Assembly (NCBI GenBank): GCA_023515745.1
Contig: JALECJ010000256.1
Location: 1,860,001-1,924,000, forward strand
Length of the DNA stretch: 64,000 bases
Source of the DNA: Amoeboaphelidium protococcarum
Taxonomy: Eukaryota > Aphelidiomycota > Aphelidea
Direction: 5' to 3'
The stretch's first letter is position 1. Each line of letters begins with the position of its first letter. Below, piece after piece: positions 25,090 through 34,876 of the stretch. Made by a program: the position numbers and the translations under genes. The notes beneath the pieces are model-generated. The model made no database searches and was not told the DNA's origin. It was given only the letters and a program-made list of their open reading frames with translations.

Positions 25090-25556
25090 TCTTTGTAAGG
25101 ACTAATAGTCTCGAATGGTCTTATTTACCATAACATTTGTGAAAATGATCAAGATTTTATCTGTAATTTGAGTGTTTACATTCCTCAGCTTTCTGTGGTG
25201 TATAAGTTTGGAATAGGTGCAATCACTTAGACTACACCTTCAGTTACTTACAGCTTTTACTAATTTGACTACTGTCAGTCCTTCATCTCTACTCTTAATC
25301 ATTACGTAGTTAGCTCAACGGTCTAAAGTAACGATATATCACGCGTCGCATCTTGACGGCTCACTAGTTACTTAGTGTCACGCTGGTGATCTTTGTGTTC
25401 AATGATCAACCAATAGCAGTGGTGCTAAGACGTAATCCATAAGGGATTTAATCGATGGACATCCAACCATCTCTTTTACTCCTCTTTACAACAATTAATT
25501 AATTATCCAATTCTAATAATTATTGATTTATTTACCTGTATCCATTGTTTAATAAA
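25090..25556. other. Intergenic region without recognised genes
   Basis: 467 bp after PSMA6. It was inspected on both strands. A tRNA-like A-box fragment near 25310-25330 has no matching B box or cloverleaf, and no ORF was convincing. The A/T-rich tail before 25557 is probably the promoter of the next gene. Confidence 0.4.
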
Positions 25557-26045
25557 ATGAAATTTACTGCTTTAATCTGTAGCTGCATTGCATCTGTCGC
25601 GTTTGCTCAAAATCTGGGAGCCGTCACTGGCGCCACTGGTGGAAACGCCACTACTCCAGCCGTATCTACTCCATCTGTGGGTGGTGTTACTGGTGGTAGT
25701 GGTGCCGCTACTGGAGGATCCAACTCCACTGGTGACTCCTCTCTGGATTTTGGTAGCGGTAGCAACATGACCACCAACGGTACCATGTCTGATTCCAAAA
25801 ACTCTACCAAGTCATCGAATTCCACCAAGGATTCTGATGACAACAAGTCTGCTGGTAGTATTGGATCCAAGTGTACTGCTGAGAATTCCACCAGCTGTGA
25901 TACTGGCCTTACCTGTGTCATTGACTCCAAGGGCAAGGACCCAGAGATGGGACGCTGCTCCTTGAAGTCCTCTGATGCCGCCCAGTCTGCGATCGTGTCT
26001 GCCTCCTTGTCTGCAGTCTCCATGATCATCATGGCTGTTATGTGA
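25557..26045 (+). CDS. Predicted secreted, GPI-anchored Gly/Ser/Thr-rich cell-surface protein
   Basis: 162 residues. Signal peptide at residues 1-17 ('MKFTALICSCIASVAFA'), then a low-complexity Gly/Thr/Ser/Asn-rich stalk (to ~105) with several N-x-S/T sites. A small four-Cys module 'CTAENSTSCDTGLTC...C' follows at ~109-135, and a C-terminal hydrophobic tail after a small-residue patch ('SDAAQSAIVSASLSAV'), typical of GPI attachment. The organisation resembles fungal wall or surface proteins. It has no UAR codons. No family is recognised. It lies at the edge of a lineage-specific island. Confidence 0.8.
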   Translation: MKFTALICSCIASVAFAQNLGAVTGATGGNATTPAVSTPSVGGVTGGSGAATGGSNSTGDSSLDFGSGSNMTTNGTMSDSKNSTKSSNSTKDSDDNKSAGSIGSKCTAENSTSCDTGLTCVIDSKGKDPEMGRCSLKSSDAAQSAIVSASLSAVSMIIMAVM

Positions 26046-26298
26046 TTTGATTGAATTAATTTAAACTTAGTGGTGACTTACGAAATATTATTAATGATGC
26101 TGATTATGTTTTAATTCTTGTTTCAATCTTTTAATTTACTACGGTATTAAATATGAATTTTAATTTAATGTAAAAATGTCGTTTGTACTGAATGTTTCAA
26201 ATCTGCCATAGCCTGTCCTTCTTCATTCATGCCGTAGTCGTTGGCTCAAATTTATCGGATCAAATTGGGACAACGATGAAAATTAAAAATTAAATATT

Positions 26299-27216
26299 TC
26301 ATAAAACTCTATTGATATAAGTTTCAAATCTGACCCTCAACCACTCTTTCAGGGTATTATGATAAATCGCATAGATTGTGCACCCACTATATTTGTCAAC
26401 CAAGTCTCTTTCAAAATCTCGTAAGATAATTCTGCTATCTTGAAGTTGGAGCCGTCTCTGGGTGTCCAACTCCTGCAGCCAAGGGAGAGCCAAAGTAGCC
26501 AGGTCATTTGTGCGGAACGCTGGAAGTCTGTTACGCAATTCTACAGCTCTCCTATGCGTATCGTCTTCTACAGCGAATCTAATGAAACGCTAAGACTAAC
26601 CGCGACCAGGAGCAGGGGAGGGATCTTGAACAATGAGCCCTCCAAGTCAGACACCGCCATACTATTGGCCAAGTAGCGCTTGCCTACGGCTTAAGCGGCG
26701 GTGAATCTCTCTCCAATGCCGGCGTAGGTGGTCACTTCCAACCTCCACGCAGATTCTTTTCATCGTAGAATAGTTCAGGGTCATTACGTCAACTTCAATA
26801 ATCCCAGTGAATCTCCCTCGCTGATGATTGCCAATATGCACTACATTAAATGCATAGTGCACTGTGACTGGCTCGTGGAACAGCCTGTGATGTTGATGAT
26901 GTTACCACATTACATGTTCGGCGTCTTCGCGAGTTGCAAACGTTACGAACGTCTGCTTTCCGACCCTATCCACACTGATAAACTCTGGGTGGTATGCCTA
27001 TAATTACTCATACACGTAAAGCGCTGACATAAGCAGTAGATCCCAGCCCCTAAATACCAGTGTCCTGGACTTAATATTTACCGTGTTCAAATCGCGCTTG
27101 TGATGCACGACGCGTCTAGCGTTAGCTGGGCGTGGACTAATGATATCGATTAGAAGAGCAGACATGATGAGCAGTTTAAGAATAAGAAGATAAAAGGTTG
27201 ATTGCTTGGGGGTCAT
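26299..27216 (-). CDS. Orphan secreted or membrane protein, His/Arg-rich
   Basis: Proposed exons 26653-27216 and 26299-26595 with a 57-nt intron (donor GTCTGA, acceptor GGTTAG, phase 0); 286 residues. The N-terminus is hydrophobic ('FYLLILKLLIMSALLIDIIS') and fits a signal peptide or anchor. The remainder is basic with His clusters ('MWQHHQHHRLFHEP') and 'HLRRHWREIHRRLSRR'. The second exon encodes a mixed helical segment ('LPWLQELDTQRRLQLQ'). It resembles no family known to me. Without splicing the protein would stop at TGA 26647-26649. The unusual donor lowers confidence in the join. Confidence 0.55.
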
Positions 27217-27444
27217 TTGGAATGATGGAAATTGAATTAGAGATCACTGCTTTCTATTGGCTGATCGAAAGGCGATGCGATCAATGATATAAATGCGCCA
27301 TTGAGATATATCTATATTTAGTTTTTTGCCTTTGATTGAAATGCTACTAGCTATGCATATTATGTACTGGAATGTTGCGGCTGTGCGACGAACGCCGCAA
27401 ACGAATGCAATTATGCGACTACGTGTTTGTGATGTGATGTGATT

Positions 27445-27550
27445 TCGATTGAATCAAATGCTATGTGTGGTGGAATGCCAGTGATACAATTGGTATATCG
27501 ATTGAATCAAATGCTATGTGTTGTGGAATGCCAGTGATACAATTGGTATG
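27445..27550. repeat. 53-bp tandem duplication
   Basis: Two adjacent copies, 27445-27497 and 27498-27550, differing at one internal base (GTGG vs TTGG context) and at the last base. Recent by its near-identity. Confidence 0.95.
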
Positions 27551-27603
27551 TGCTGCGACGACGACGTGTTCATGGTTCAGTTTTAAATGATTCACCCGCA
27601 CAG

Positions 27604-27611
27604 TATAAAAG
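27604..27611 (+). promoter_or_regulatory. TATA-like element
   Basis: TATAAAAG followed within ~60 bp by a low-complexity transcribed-looking block and later by AATAAA signals. No ATG follows in the block. Confidence 0.4.
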
Positions 27612-27672
27612 GCATACTCTACTTCAAGCTCTTCTTTTCCCCATAAAATCTTACACGTTTTACATTGGCATT

Positions 27673-27744
27673 GCTGCTGCTGTTGGTACTGGTACTGGTA
27701 CTAGTCCTGCTGCTGCTGTTGGTACTGGTACTGGTACTAGTCCT
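27673..27744 (+). repeat. 36-bp exact tandem repeat within a GCT/GTT/GGT/ACT codon-repeat block
   Basis: Two identical 36-bp units (27673-27708, 27709-27744). The block continues with degenerate GCT, GTT and GGTACT repeats to about 27832. In one frame a unit reads Ala3-Val-(Gly-Thr)3-Ser-Pro, in another Leu/Val only. Confidence 0.95.
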
Positions 27745-28024
27745 GCTGCTGCTGCTGCTGTTGGTGCTGCTGATTTTGTTGGTCCTGCTGCTGCTGCTGT
27801 TGGTGTTGGTACTGGTACTGGTACTGGTTCCTAGCGTTGGCTCCTTAATCTCTCTTTCTCCCAGGTGGGTGGGGAGAATTGAATAATAAAGTAATACTAT
27901 TTTCGTCTTGGTTTTCGTAGTCTCTCTATCTCCAAAGTCGGAGGGGAGACTTGAATAATAAAGTGTGCTTCGTTTTCGCTTCGTTTTCTTTAATCTTGAT
28001 CTTCACGACTCTAAAACATTGTAT

Positions 28025-28066
28025 GATTACCTTATGACTACCTTATGACTACCTTATGATTACCTT
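28025..28066. repeat. 11-bp minisatellite GA(T/C)TACCTTAT, ~3.8 copies
   Basis: Units start at 28025, 28036, 28047 and 28058; the last is incomplete. Confidence 0.9.
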
Positions 28067-28106
28067 GAGCATGCCAGTGTCACCCATTCGGGGCCTGGAT
28101 GCCAAT

Positions 28107-28835
28107 TCACCAAATGTATGGAATGAAGAAATAAGACTTTTTTTTGTAATCTTCCCACTCTTTGCCAAATCTACTCAATGATTTCTCCTTCTTGTACATA
28201 CTTGGGAGCCAGTACATGGTGATCATCCCAAACAGCCAGAGGAATGGTAGCAAATCAAGACTCAAGATACAGAATGAGCAGTAGATTAGCAATTCGCCGA
28301 AATAATTAATATTACGCGATAGAGCCCAAAACTTTGTAGTGAGAACATTGGGAGTTGCTTTATCATCCAACTTCTTGATCTTGGTGCGATATTCAATAAA
28401 TGCGCACTTGTGCAAGTCTGAGCCATAATGGAAGAACACTCCAACACTGAACATGAACACGGATAGAAAAGCGACAAAAGGTGGGACTTTGGTACTATTT
28501 TGGCAGATGAGTTTAATGGGCATCCAATAAAGAAGTAGTGCCAGAAAGGTGGACGACACTGTGAACCACCCCTTCCTACCTTGCCATCTAGCATCTCCAA
28601 AGCCAAAATAATCTTTACCAACCCACAGAAGACCGTATGTTCCGTGTGTTGCCAGGTAAATCCACACCGTGTAATTGCTCCATTAGTTGTAGAGCGCGAT
28701 GAATACTATAATGACCACAGGTGTAATTCCTTTCATAAAGTTTATAACATCAGATAGCCTCAAATAGCTAGAATTCTCCGGCATATTAGGTGGATTATAC
28801 ACGTATTCATCCAATAATTTACTAATTTGTTCCAT
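28107..28835 (-). CDS. DUF1295 / steroid 5-alpha-reductase-like membrane enzyme
   Basis: 242 residues, single exon, TGA 28107-28109. Five or six hydrophobic segments are visible. The C-terminus has the signature of the DUF1295/isoprenylcysteine methyltransferase-like superfamily: 'SRNINYFGELLIYCSF' (usually RHPNYxGE), then 'KKEKSLSRFGKEWEDYKKKS' and 'YFFIPYIW'. Family members reduce or methylate lipophilic substrates in the ER. The His-Pro of the motif is replaced by Asn-Ile, so the substrate and even activity are uncertain. Confidence 0.8.
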
Positions 28836-29232
28836 CTTGAACTATACAAGTTGAGTTTCACAGTGAAGAACTACAGAATGATGAAGCGAAAACAATGGAG
28901 GGAAAAATTAGCTGGGAACTGTAACGGGAAAGATTGAACGGAAAGATCTCTCGTAATGTGATGTGAGTCACTCGCGACCGATTCTGTCTGCCTGAGGCGA
29001 AGAAGTTTCACTCTCGTCAGAGTAAGGAGTACCGCCAGTCGTCTTTACATGATCGCGTTGTTAATTCGTTATGATCGCGCGGTCGATGCGTGTCGCGTTC
29101 ATTTCTTCCTTCAGAGGTGCGCTTTTCCTTAATTCACTTCTTCTTTCTTCTTCAACAGAGTCTAGTCTTACGTTTTATACAGCGACAACTTGATAGATAG
29201 AAATCTTTAATAATTAAATAACTGCTTTTGAA
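28836..29232. promoter_or_regulatory. Divergent promoter between the DUF1295 gene and VDAC
   Basis: 397 bp between divergent ATGs with no coding signal. It contains CG-rich words (e.g. GTCGCG near 29090) and a CTTCTTC-rich stretch just before the VDAC ATG. Confidence 0.45.
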
Positions 29233-30142
29233 ATGATTCCACCTAAATTTTCTGAAATTGGAAAGTCTGCAAGTGACTTGCTGTCCAAGGATATCCCTGT
29301 TGGTGTGACCAAGTTGGAGGTGAAGACTACCGCATCTGGCGGTATGCAGTTCTCCGTCAATGGTAATCAAGATGCCAAGAGCGGTGCTATTACTGCAGAA
29401 TTGAAGCAGAAGATGGTTTAGAAGTAGAGAGGTAAATATTAATATGTTTTCCAAGTTTTTGATGATGATGAGGGAATCTTTTGTAGGATTGACTGTGACT
29501 GGAACTTGGTTCACCAGCAATGTTTTTGGCGGTGAAGTTGAGTTGGCAGACTCGCTAGTGAAAGGCTTGAAGTTGTCTCTGAACGGTCAAGTGCTACCAA
29601 ACGTGAACTAGAAGGCTGTGAAGGTTGGTGCTGAGTACAAGCAGGACCATGTGTTCACCAATGTCAACTTGGACGCTTTCAAGGGTCCAACTCTGTCTGC
29701 TGATGCTGCTTTCGGTGTTGAAGGCTTCGTTGCCGGTGGTGAAGTTGCTTACAATGTCGCTGACGGTAAGGTGAACAAGTTTGGTGCTGCACTGGGCTAT
29801 TCCACTTTTGATTACTCTGTCGCTCTGCATGGTGTGAACAATTTCAGCACTTTTTAGGCTTCTTACTACCACCGTGTAGCCGCTGATCTGGAGATTGGTG
29901 CCAAGGCTGCATGGGACAAGAAGTCTGCCACTTCCAATGTCGGTCTTGAGCTTGGTGGTAAGTACGCCATGGATAGAGATACCTTTGTCAAGGGCAAGGT
30001 GAACAATTATGGTATTGTGTCACTTGGCTTGACTCAGAGCGTCAGACCTGGTTTGAAGGTGTCCCTGGGTGGTCAGTTTGACTCTGCTCGTCTGGGTGAG
30101 AATGCTCACAAGTTTGGTCTAGCTCTGACTTTTGAAGCTTGA
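29233..30142 (+). CDS. VDAC: Mitochondrial porin (VDAC)
   Basis: Exons 29233-29431 and 29487-30142 with a 55-nt phase-1 intron; 284 residues. The N-terminus 'IPPKFSEIGKSASDLLSKD' corresponds to the N-terminal helix of VDAC. A 19-strand-type alternating pattern follows, with 'LTVTGTWFTSNVFGGEVEL', 'GFVAGGEVAYNVADGKVNKF' and the C-terminal 'HKFGLALTFEA', as in fungal and animal porins. It is the outer-membrane channel for ATP and metabolites. Confidence 0.95.
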
Positions 30143-30300
30143 ATATGACGACTGTTTGGTGGGATATAATGCGACGTGGTGAATCGGTGAGCAGTTGGAA
30201 TAATATTTTTATGAGAATAAAATTACGATTAGTGCACATCTATTGTTATTTTATTAAAATTATTTCCGGGACTCTATGTGTACAATGAACTTTACAATCT

Positions 30301-30550
30301 TCATTGAGACAAAGTGTAGCTCAATCTTATGACATAGATAATCCACACAAATATCACGGCAAAAAGAATCACCTACATATTATAACTTTTGTATTTTTTT
30401 ATCTATGCATATACACTATAATCAGCGATCTAAAACACTAACCTTCATAAAGGCACACCCAAACGGTTAAAGACACCAGGGCAATGCGTTATTTTGCAAG
30501 CGAATTTATCTCTCCCTTTGCTTGAAAGATTCCAGGTCTTCTTCATCCAT
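30301..30550 (-). CDS. Small single-pass (tail-anchored) membrane protein
   Basis: Proposed exons 30443-30550 and 30301-30372 with a 70-nt intron (GTTAGT...TGTAG); 59 residues. Acidic start 'MDEEDLESFKQRERQIRLQ' followed by a hydrophobic span 'VILFAVIFVWIIYVIRL' near the C-terminus. Phase, stop and splice sites agree. Size and layout recall small ER or outer-mitochondrial tail-anchored subunits, but I do not recognise the family. Confidence 0.5.
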
Positions 30551-30753
30551 AATTGATTAAATTGTTAAGTACCGGAAGCAATTGAAGTCTCAAGTAAAAC
30601 CTTGAGAACAAGCCGAGAAAGGGGAAAGACTGACCAATTAAAAGTCGCGTCTTAGAAGATAAAACGCACAACTAGAAAGAAAGTATTATGATGAAACAAT
30701 TTGATTATTCAATGTCATTCAACACGCAGCTCCAATAACAAAAATTTGCAAGC

Positions 30754-31428
30754 TCAGGTACGAACACAAACTTCATCTGTGCATACCATGCGTTTATTGT
30801 CATTGAGCACCACTCCGCTATGGTCAGGAGATGCTTCACTTCTCTTATATTACTAAGGGAGGTTTGAAAGAGCTTCAAACACCTCTTTCATTGACGGAAG
30901 TACGCCAAGCTCTTGATTATGTTGATAAAAGACGCCTTCCTTAGCAGCAAGTATGAAGCCACCAAAGACAGTGGAATCGCCGGACAGAGAGCCATTCTTA
31001 ATGCCGTTATCCAAAGCGCGTTTCACCCCCTTCCACATTTGACCGCGCAACATCTAGCTGAACAGGCTGTGTTTGACCAACTTGCCGCCAGTCAGTGCCT
31101 TGAACATGCCCAGCTCAGTATCAAGATAGACGTCTCCATTAAAATACTCTCTGTAACCAGCCAAGTCCTCCTGGATGATCTCCTTGATGACGGCGACAAA
31201 CTTTACATTATACAATTTGCTAATCTCGGCAGAATTTACCATGATTTCGTTAACCAATTCGCGACACGCAACGCAGCCAGTGCGCCTGACGACAACGAAG
31301 AATACTGGGTGATCATTATAGAGGGATGCTGCTGAGACTTCTTGCTCGGCAGCCTAATTTGTAGCAGGATCAACAAAACGCAGCTTCACATTCTCAATAT
31401 CTTATAGCTGAGCACTGTACTTGGTCAT
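30754..31428 (-). CDS. Peroxiredoxin-like 2 (AhpC/TSA_2, PRXL2/FAM213 family)
   Basis: 224 residues, single exon. Thioredoxin-like fold with a CxxC in 'VRRTGCVACRELVNEI' (Cys52, Cys55). 'LAGYREYFNGDVYLDTELGM' and 'KALTGGKLVKHSLFS' match the family's FR..YF..E.YLD pattern, and 'GDSTVFGGFILAAKEGVFYQ' the later GG.F strand. Members have redox activity, and some reduce prostaglandin-type or lipid peroxides. The C-terminus extends through UAR Gln codons to 'EVCVRT'. Confidence 0.85.
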
Positions 31429-32201
31429 TTCTATCTCTTTGTTAGTTAATGGTTTGTTTCTTGTCACACTTGTGATAATTTAGTAATAAAATTTGGAAAT
31501 AAGAAGAGATAGTAAATGCAGTAATGATGTAATTGACAACTCCGTAATCGATTAGATGCTTCCATGTGGTTAAATTTCGTAATTAAATGACGTCATTGGC
31601 AATAAATCTCCGTAATGATTGATCATCACGCGTGTGGGCGAGTTGGGATAGATGGTGAAACAAACGGCATCATCATCATCGGGTAACGCAATAAAACATT
31701 TATCTAACCACACCATGTACTTAAATCGAATGACAACAGTATCATTCCTCAGGAATTGTCAGTAGCAACTGGATGGACTCATGGTATGCTGATCAGGTGA
31801 TGTAAAAAAGCGCGATTGTAATTTCTAAAGATATTCAGTCTTAAACGCGCGATTTATTACTTTATTTTCTATGAGTATATATATACGATGATTATAATAT
31901 TGCTTAGTATATTAGGATTAAGGATTTAAATTACATGAATTTGAGATTACTCTTTACAACTAAATCGCGCAATGAATTCTTAAATTCATAGTAGATGTTG
32001 ATAAAGTGAAAGTTAAGAACAGAGAAAATGTTGTTCAATCAGCATTCTAAGTAAAGTTATTCTTCTTCTATCTACTGGTGCATATATATGGACGATTATA
32101 ATTTTTCTGTTTCATTTCGATCTAAACTCGATTGAGATCATTCCAGTTTCTTTCTTCCTTCTTTGGCGCGCCCGCAGGTTCCACTCAACTGCTACAATTG
32201 A
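31429..32201. other. Long divergent intergenic region between PRXL2 and glucosidase I
   Basis: 773 bp, A/T-rich, no convincing gene. It has two similar words TATATA(T)..CGATTATAAT near 31875-31897 and 32084-32102, and several CGCGATT/AATCGCG words (31809, 31844, 31960), possibly regulatory. Confidence 0.4.
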
Positions 32202-34848
32202 ATGACTAGATTGGGTGTCAAGCAGTAAATTTTTGTGGCATTGAGCCACGTCTTCTGCCTTATATTCGTGGTGTATCCTTCATTTTGTTAAGCTTCAGCT
32301 GACATTGAGCCTTAATGTGACAATTGTAATCTCACATGGTCCTCCTTAAACTGGGGGACATATAGATCGAACTTGTACTTTGGGATGCGGACGCAGGATT
32401 CGGCTGAGCAACTTATGACTGGTATATTGTGGTTCCCTCTGAACTCTTATGATGGCTTCCAGAAGATTAGGCATTCCTGTGATATGGCTGACTAGTTGAA
32501 GTACAATTGGCTTGCACATAATGGCAAAGATTTTGGGATTTAAGCATTGGATGACGTTCCACTTGGACTAAGTTTAAACATTTCCTTCTAAATATTTAGG
32601 AAGACTTAAGGTATCTTATTGTATTATTGCGGTGTTAAATGATTTCTAATGTGTAGGCGAAGATTGGGTGAATAGAATTACCGTGCAAGGTGTCAAGTAT
32701 CCAATTTCACTGATATTCTACCTTGGTGGTGTGTAGGGAACCACTGAGATGTCAACTAGTGATTAGAGCGAAGACTCTCTTGTTATTAGAGGAGTCAATG
32801 CTGATAATTCTTAGAGTTCGTTTAACGTTGTGGTTCAAAAGAGTCACCCAGAATCCTCCTCTTCACCGGATATAATGTCGATTCTGCAATCCAGTGTACT
32901 TCCCATTGCATTTGAAAAGTAGTGGTAGATTAAAGATTTGCTTCAAGGGCACTTCTCTCAAGTGCTGCGCCAGTTTGTGGATAATCGAAAGTCTGAAGCG
33001 GAGCAACCGCCACCACCGATGCAGATGTTCTCTATACCGCGCTTTTAGTAGTAGAATGGAGAGGCACCAGTTGGTGGAAATCTCGTTCTTGTCCAAGTAC
33101 ATACCGGAGCTGATGTGGTGATTGATATAGCATTCAATACCCATGGTAAAAGCGTGGAGAAGGATGTAAAGAAGTCTTATAATCTCTTCAAAGCTGGTGA
33201 TGAAATGATTTCAAAGTCTAAAGCTGCCTTTTCCAAAAAGTTTGAATCTGTATTCTAGCTCTAGAAGAGTTTGAAATTCTCAAATGATTATATTGAATTT
33301 GCCAAGATCTGCTTTAGTGATGTCATGGGCGGTATTGGTTTCTTTAGAGGCGACAGTATCGTGGATAGTTCTGCCTTGGATGATTCTGACAGTTTTGGAC
33401 CTGATCTTGGTAGTGGGTCTGAATTAGATGATGACTTGGAGAGATTGCTTTTCCAGGATGACAACGAAGACGGCAATACTGACAAAGAGTCTTCATTTGC
33501 TAATAGTGGCGACCTGTCTGCTGACGAGGGTGATGGGCGTAAAACTGGACATCCAGAGAGGACTGGCTAGATGGAATTGTACACCACCACACCGTCAAGA
33601 TCTTTCTTCCCTAGAGGTTTCTTATGGGATGAGGGATTTCACCATCTTGTCATTTAGCCATTCGATATGCGGCTCACTATGGATATGCTCAAGTCGTGGC
33701 TATCCCTGATGAATGAAGATGGGTGGATTGCGAGAGAGTAAATTCTGGGAGATGAGGCAAGGAGTAAAGTTCCCTCCGAGTTCCAAGTTCAATATCCCGA
33801 TTTTGCTAATCCACCTACTCTCATATTGCCAGTCATTTCAATGATTCGCAGAATGAAGGAGACATCTTAATTTGACTTGGATTCTGGTGATCAGATTGTT
33901 CTATCAGAGTATGGTATAGATCCTAAACTATCAACGGGGGGCGCTTCACAATCACAAGCTATCAAAGAGTTCTTGACTTAAGTTTATCCCAAGTTTAAGC
34001 TTAATTTTGAATGGTATAGAAGAACTCAGCGCGGCAAATTGATTCGGGATGGTAAAGTGGTGAAAGACGCCGAGGTTTATCGCTGGAGAGGACGAACTGC
34101 TACTCACTGTCTTCCATCAGGAATTGACGATTATCCTCGCGGCGAAATGTCTTCTTATGAGCTACATCTCGACTTGACCAGTTGGATTGGAATGTATGCC
34201 GATATGATGAAAAGTATCGCAGAGTTTTTGGATCATGAACAGGATGTCAAGTACTTTCAAGATATCCATTCTAAGATTGTTGGGGTGATTAATGAACATT
34301 TCTATGATGAAGAAGAGAAGGCTTATGGAGATTTGTAGCTGAAGAATAAAGACAGCATTACGGATGGTCAATCTATTGTCGTACATAAGGGATACCTCAG
34401 TCTGTTTCCATTCATGTTTGATATGATCAGTCCGAGAGACCACCCTGATCGTTTGGATGCAGTTCTATGTCTGATCAAAGATCCAGAATAGCTATGGAGT
34501 AATTACGGAATTCGTTCTCTGTCTCTTTAAGATGAATACTATGTACAAGGTGAAAATTACTGGCGCGGTCCTATTTGGATGAACATCAACTTTTTGGTCG
34601 TGCGTGCTCTTAAATTGCATCATATCGATAGAAGTAATATAGATGGTGTCAGTGGTGATCTGGCAAAGAAAGCTTCAGTTATCTACAAAGAGTTGCGTTA
34701 GAATCTGATCGATAACGTTCATAAGCAATATAAGGAGACTGGACATTTGTGGGAGCAGTACTCGCCAACAGATGGTAAAGGCTAAAGATCACATCCATTC
34801 ACAGGATGGACATCTCTCATTGTGAACATAATGTCTGAAGTATATTGA
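32202..34848 (+). CDS. MOGS: Mannosyl-oligosaccharide glucosidase (ER glucosidase I, GH63)
   Basis: Exons 32202-32610 and 32657-34848 with a 46-nt intron; 866 residues. Residues ~9-30 are a signal anchor ('[18 protein letters not shown]'). N-domain '[16 protein letters not shown]' and '[12 protein letters not shown]'; catalytic half '[19 protein letters not shown]', '[20 protein letters not shown]', '[14 protein letters not shown]' and the C-terminal '[18 protein letters not shown]'. It removes the outermost glucose from N-glycans in the ER. An Asp/Ser/Gly-rich acidic insertion of about 65 residues (33360-33560) precedes the catalytic core. It is convergent with HEATR6, 28 bp apart. Confidence 0.95.
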
Positions 34849-34876
34849 TATTCTAAATAGTCAATTTTACTACAAA

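Larger units (their letters stand above)
27217..28106. other. Repeat-rich locus without an assignable protein
   Basis: 890 bp. It contains a 53-bp tandem duplication, a TATA-like element, a Gly-Thr/Ala codon-repeat block, two similar AATAATAAAGT-bearing segments about 80 bp apart, and an 11-bp repeat. All three + frames of the codon-repeat block lack TGA. In the Ala/Gly/Thr/Val frame no ATG is available; a Leu/Val frame is open from ATG 27548. Whether it makes protein or non-coding RNA is unclear. Confidence 0.5.

Noticed and set aside
25312-25400. tRNA-like start (TTAGCTCAACGG)
   Set aside because: Only an A-box-like word is present; no B box, no matching acceptor stem and no anticodon arm could be built.
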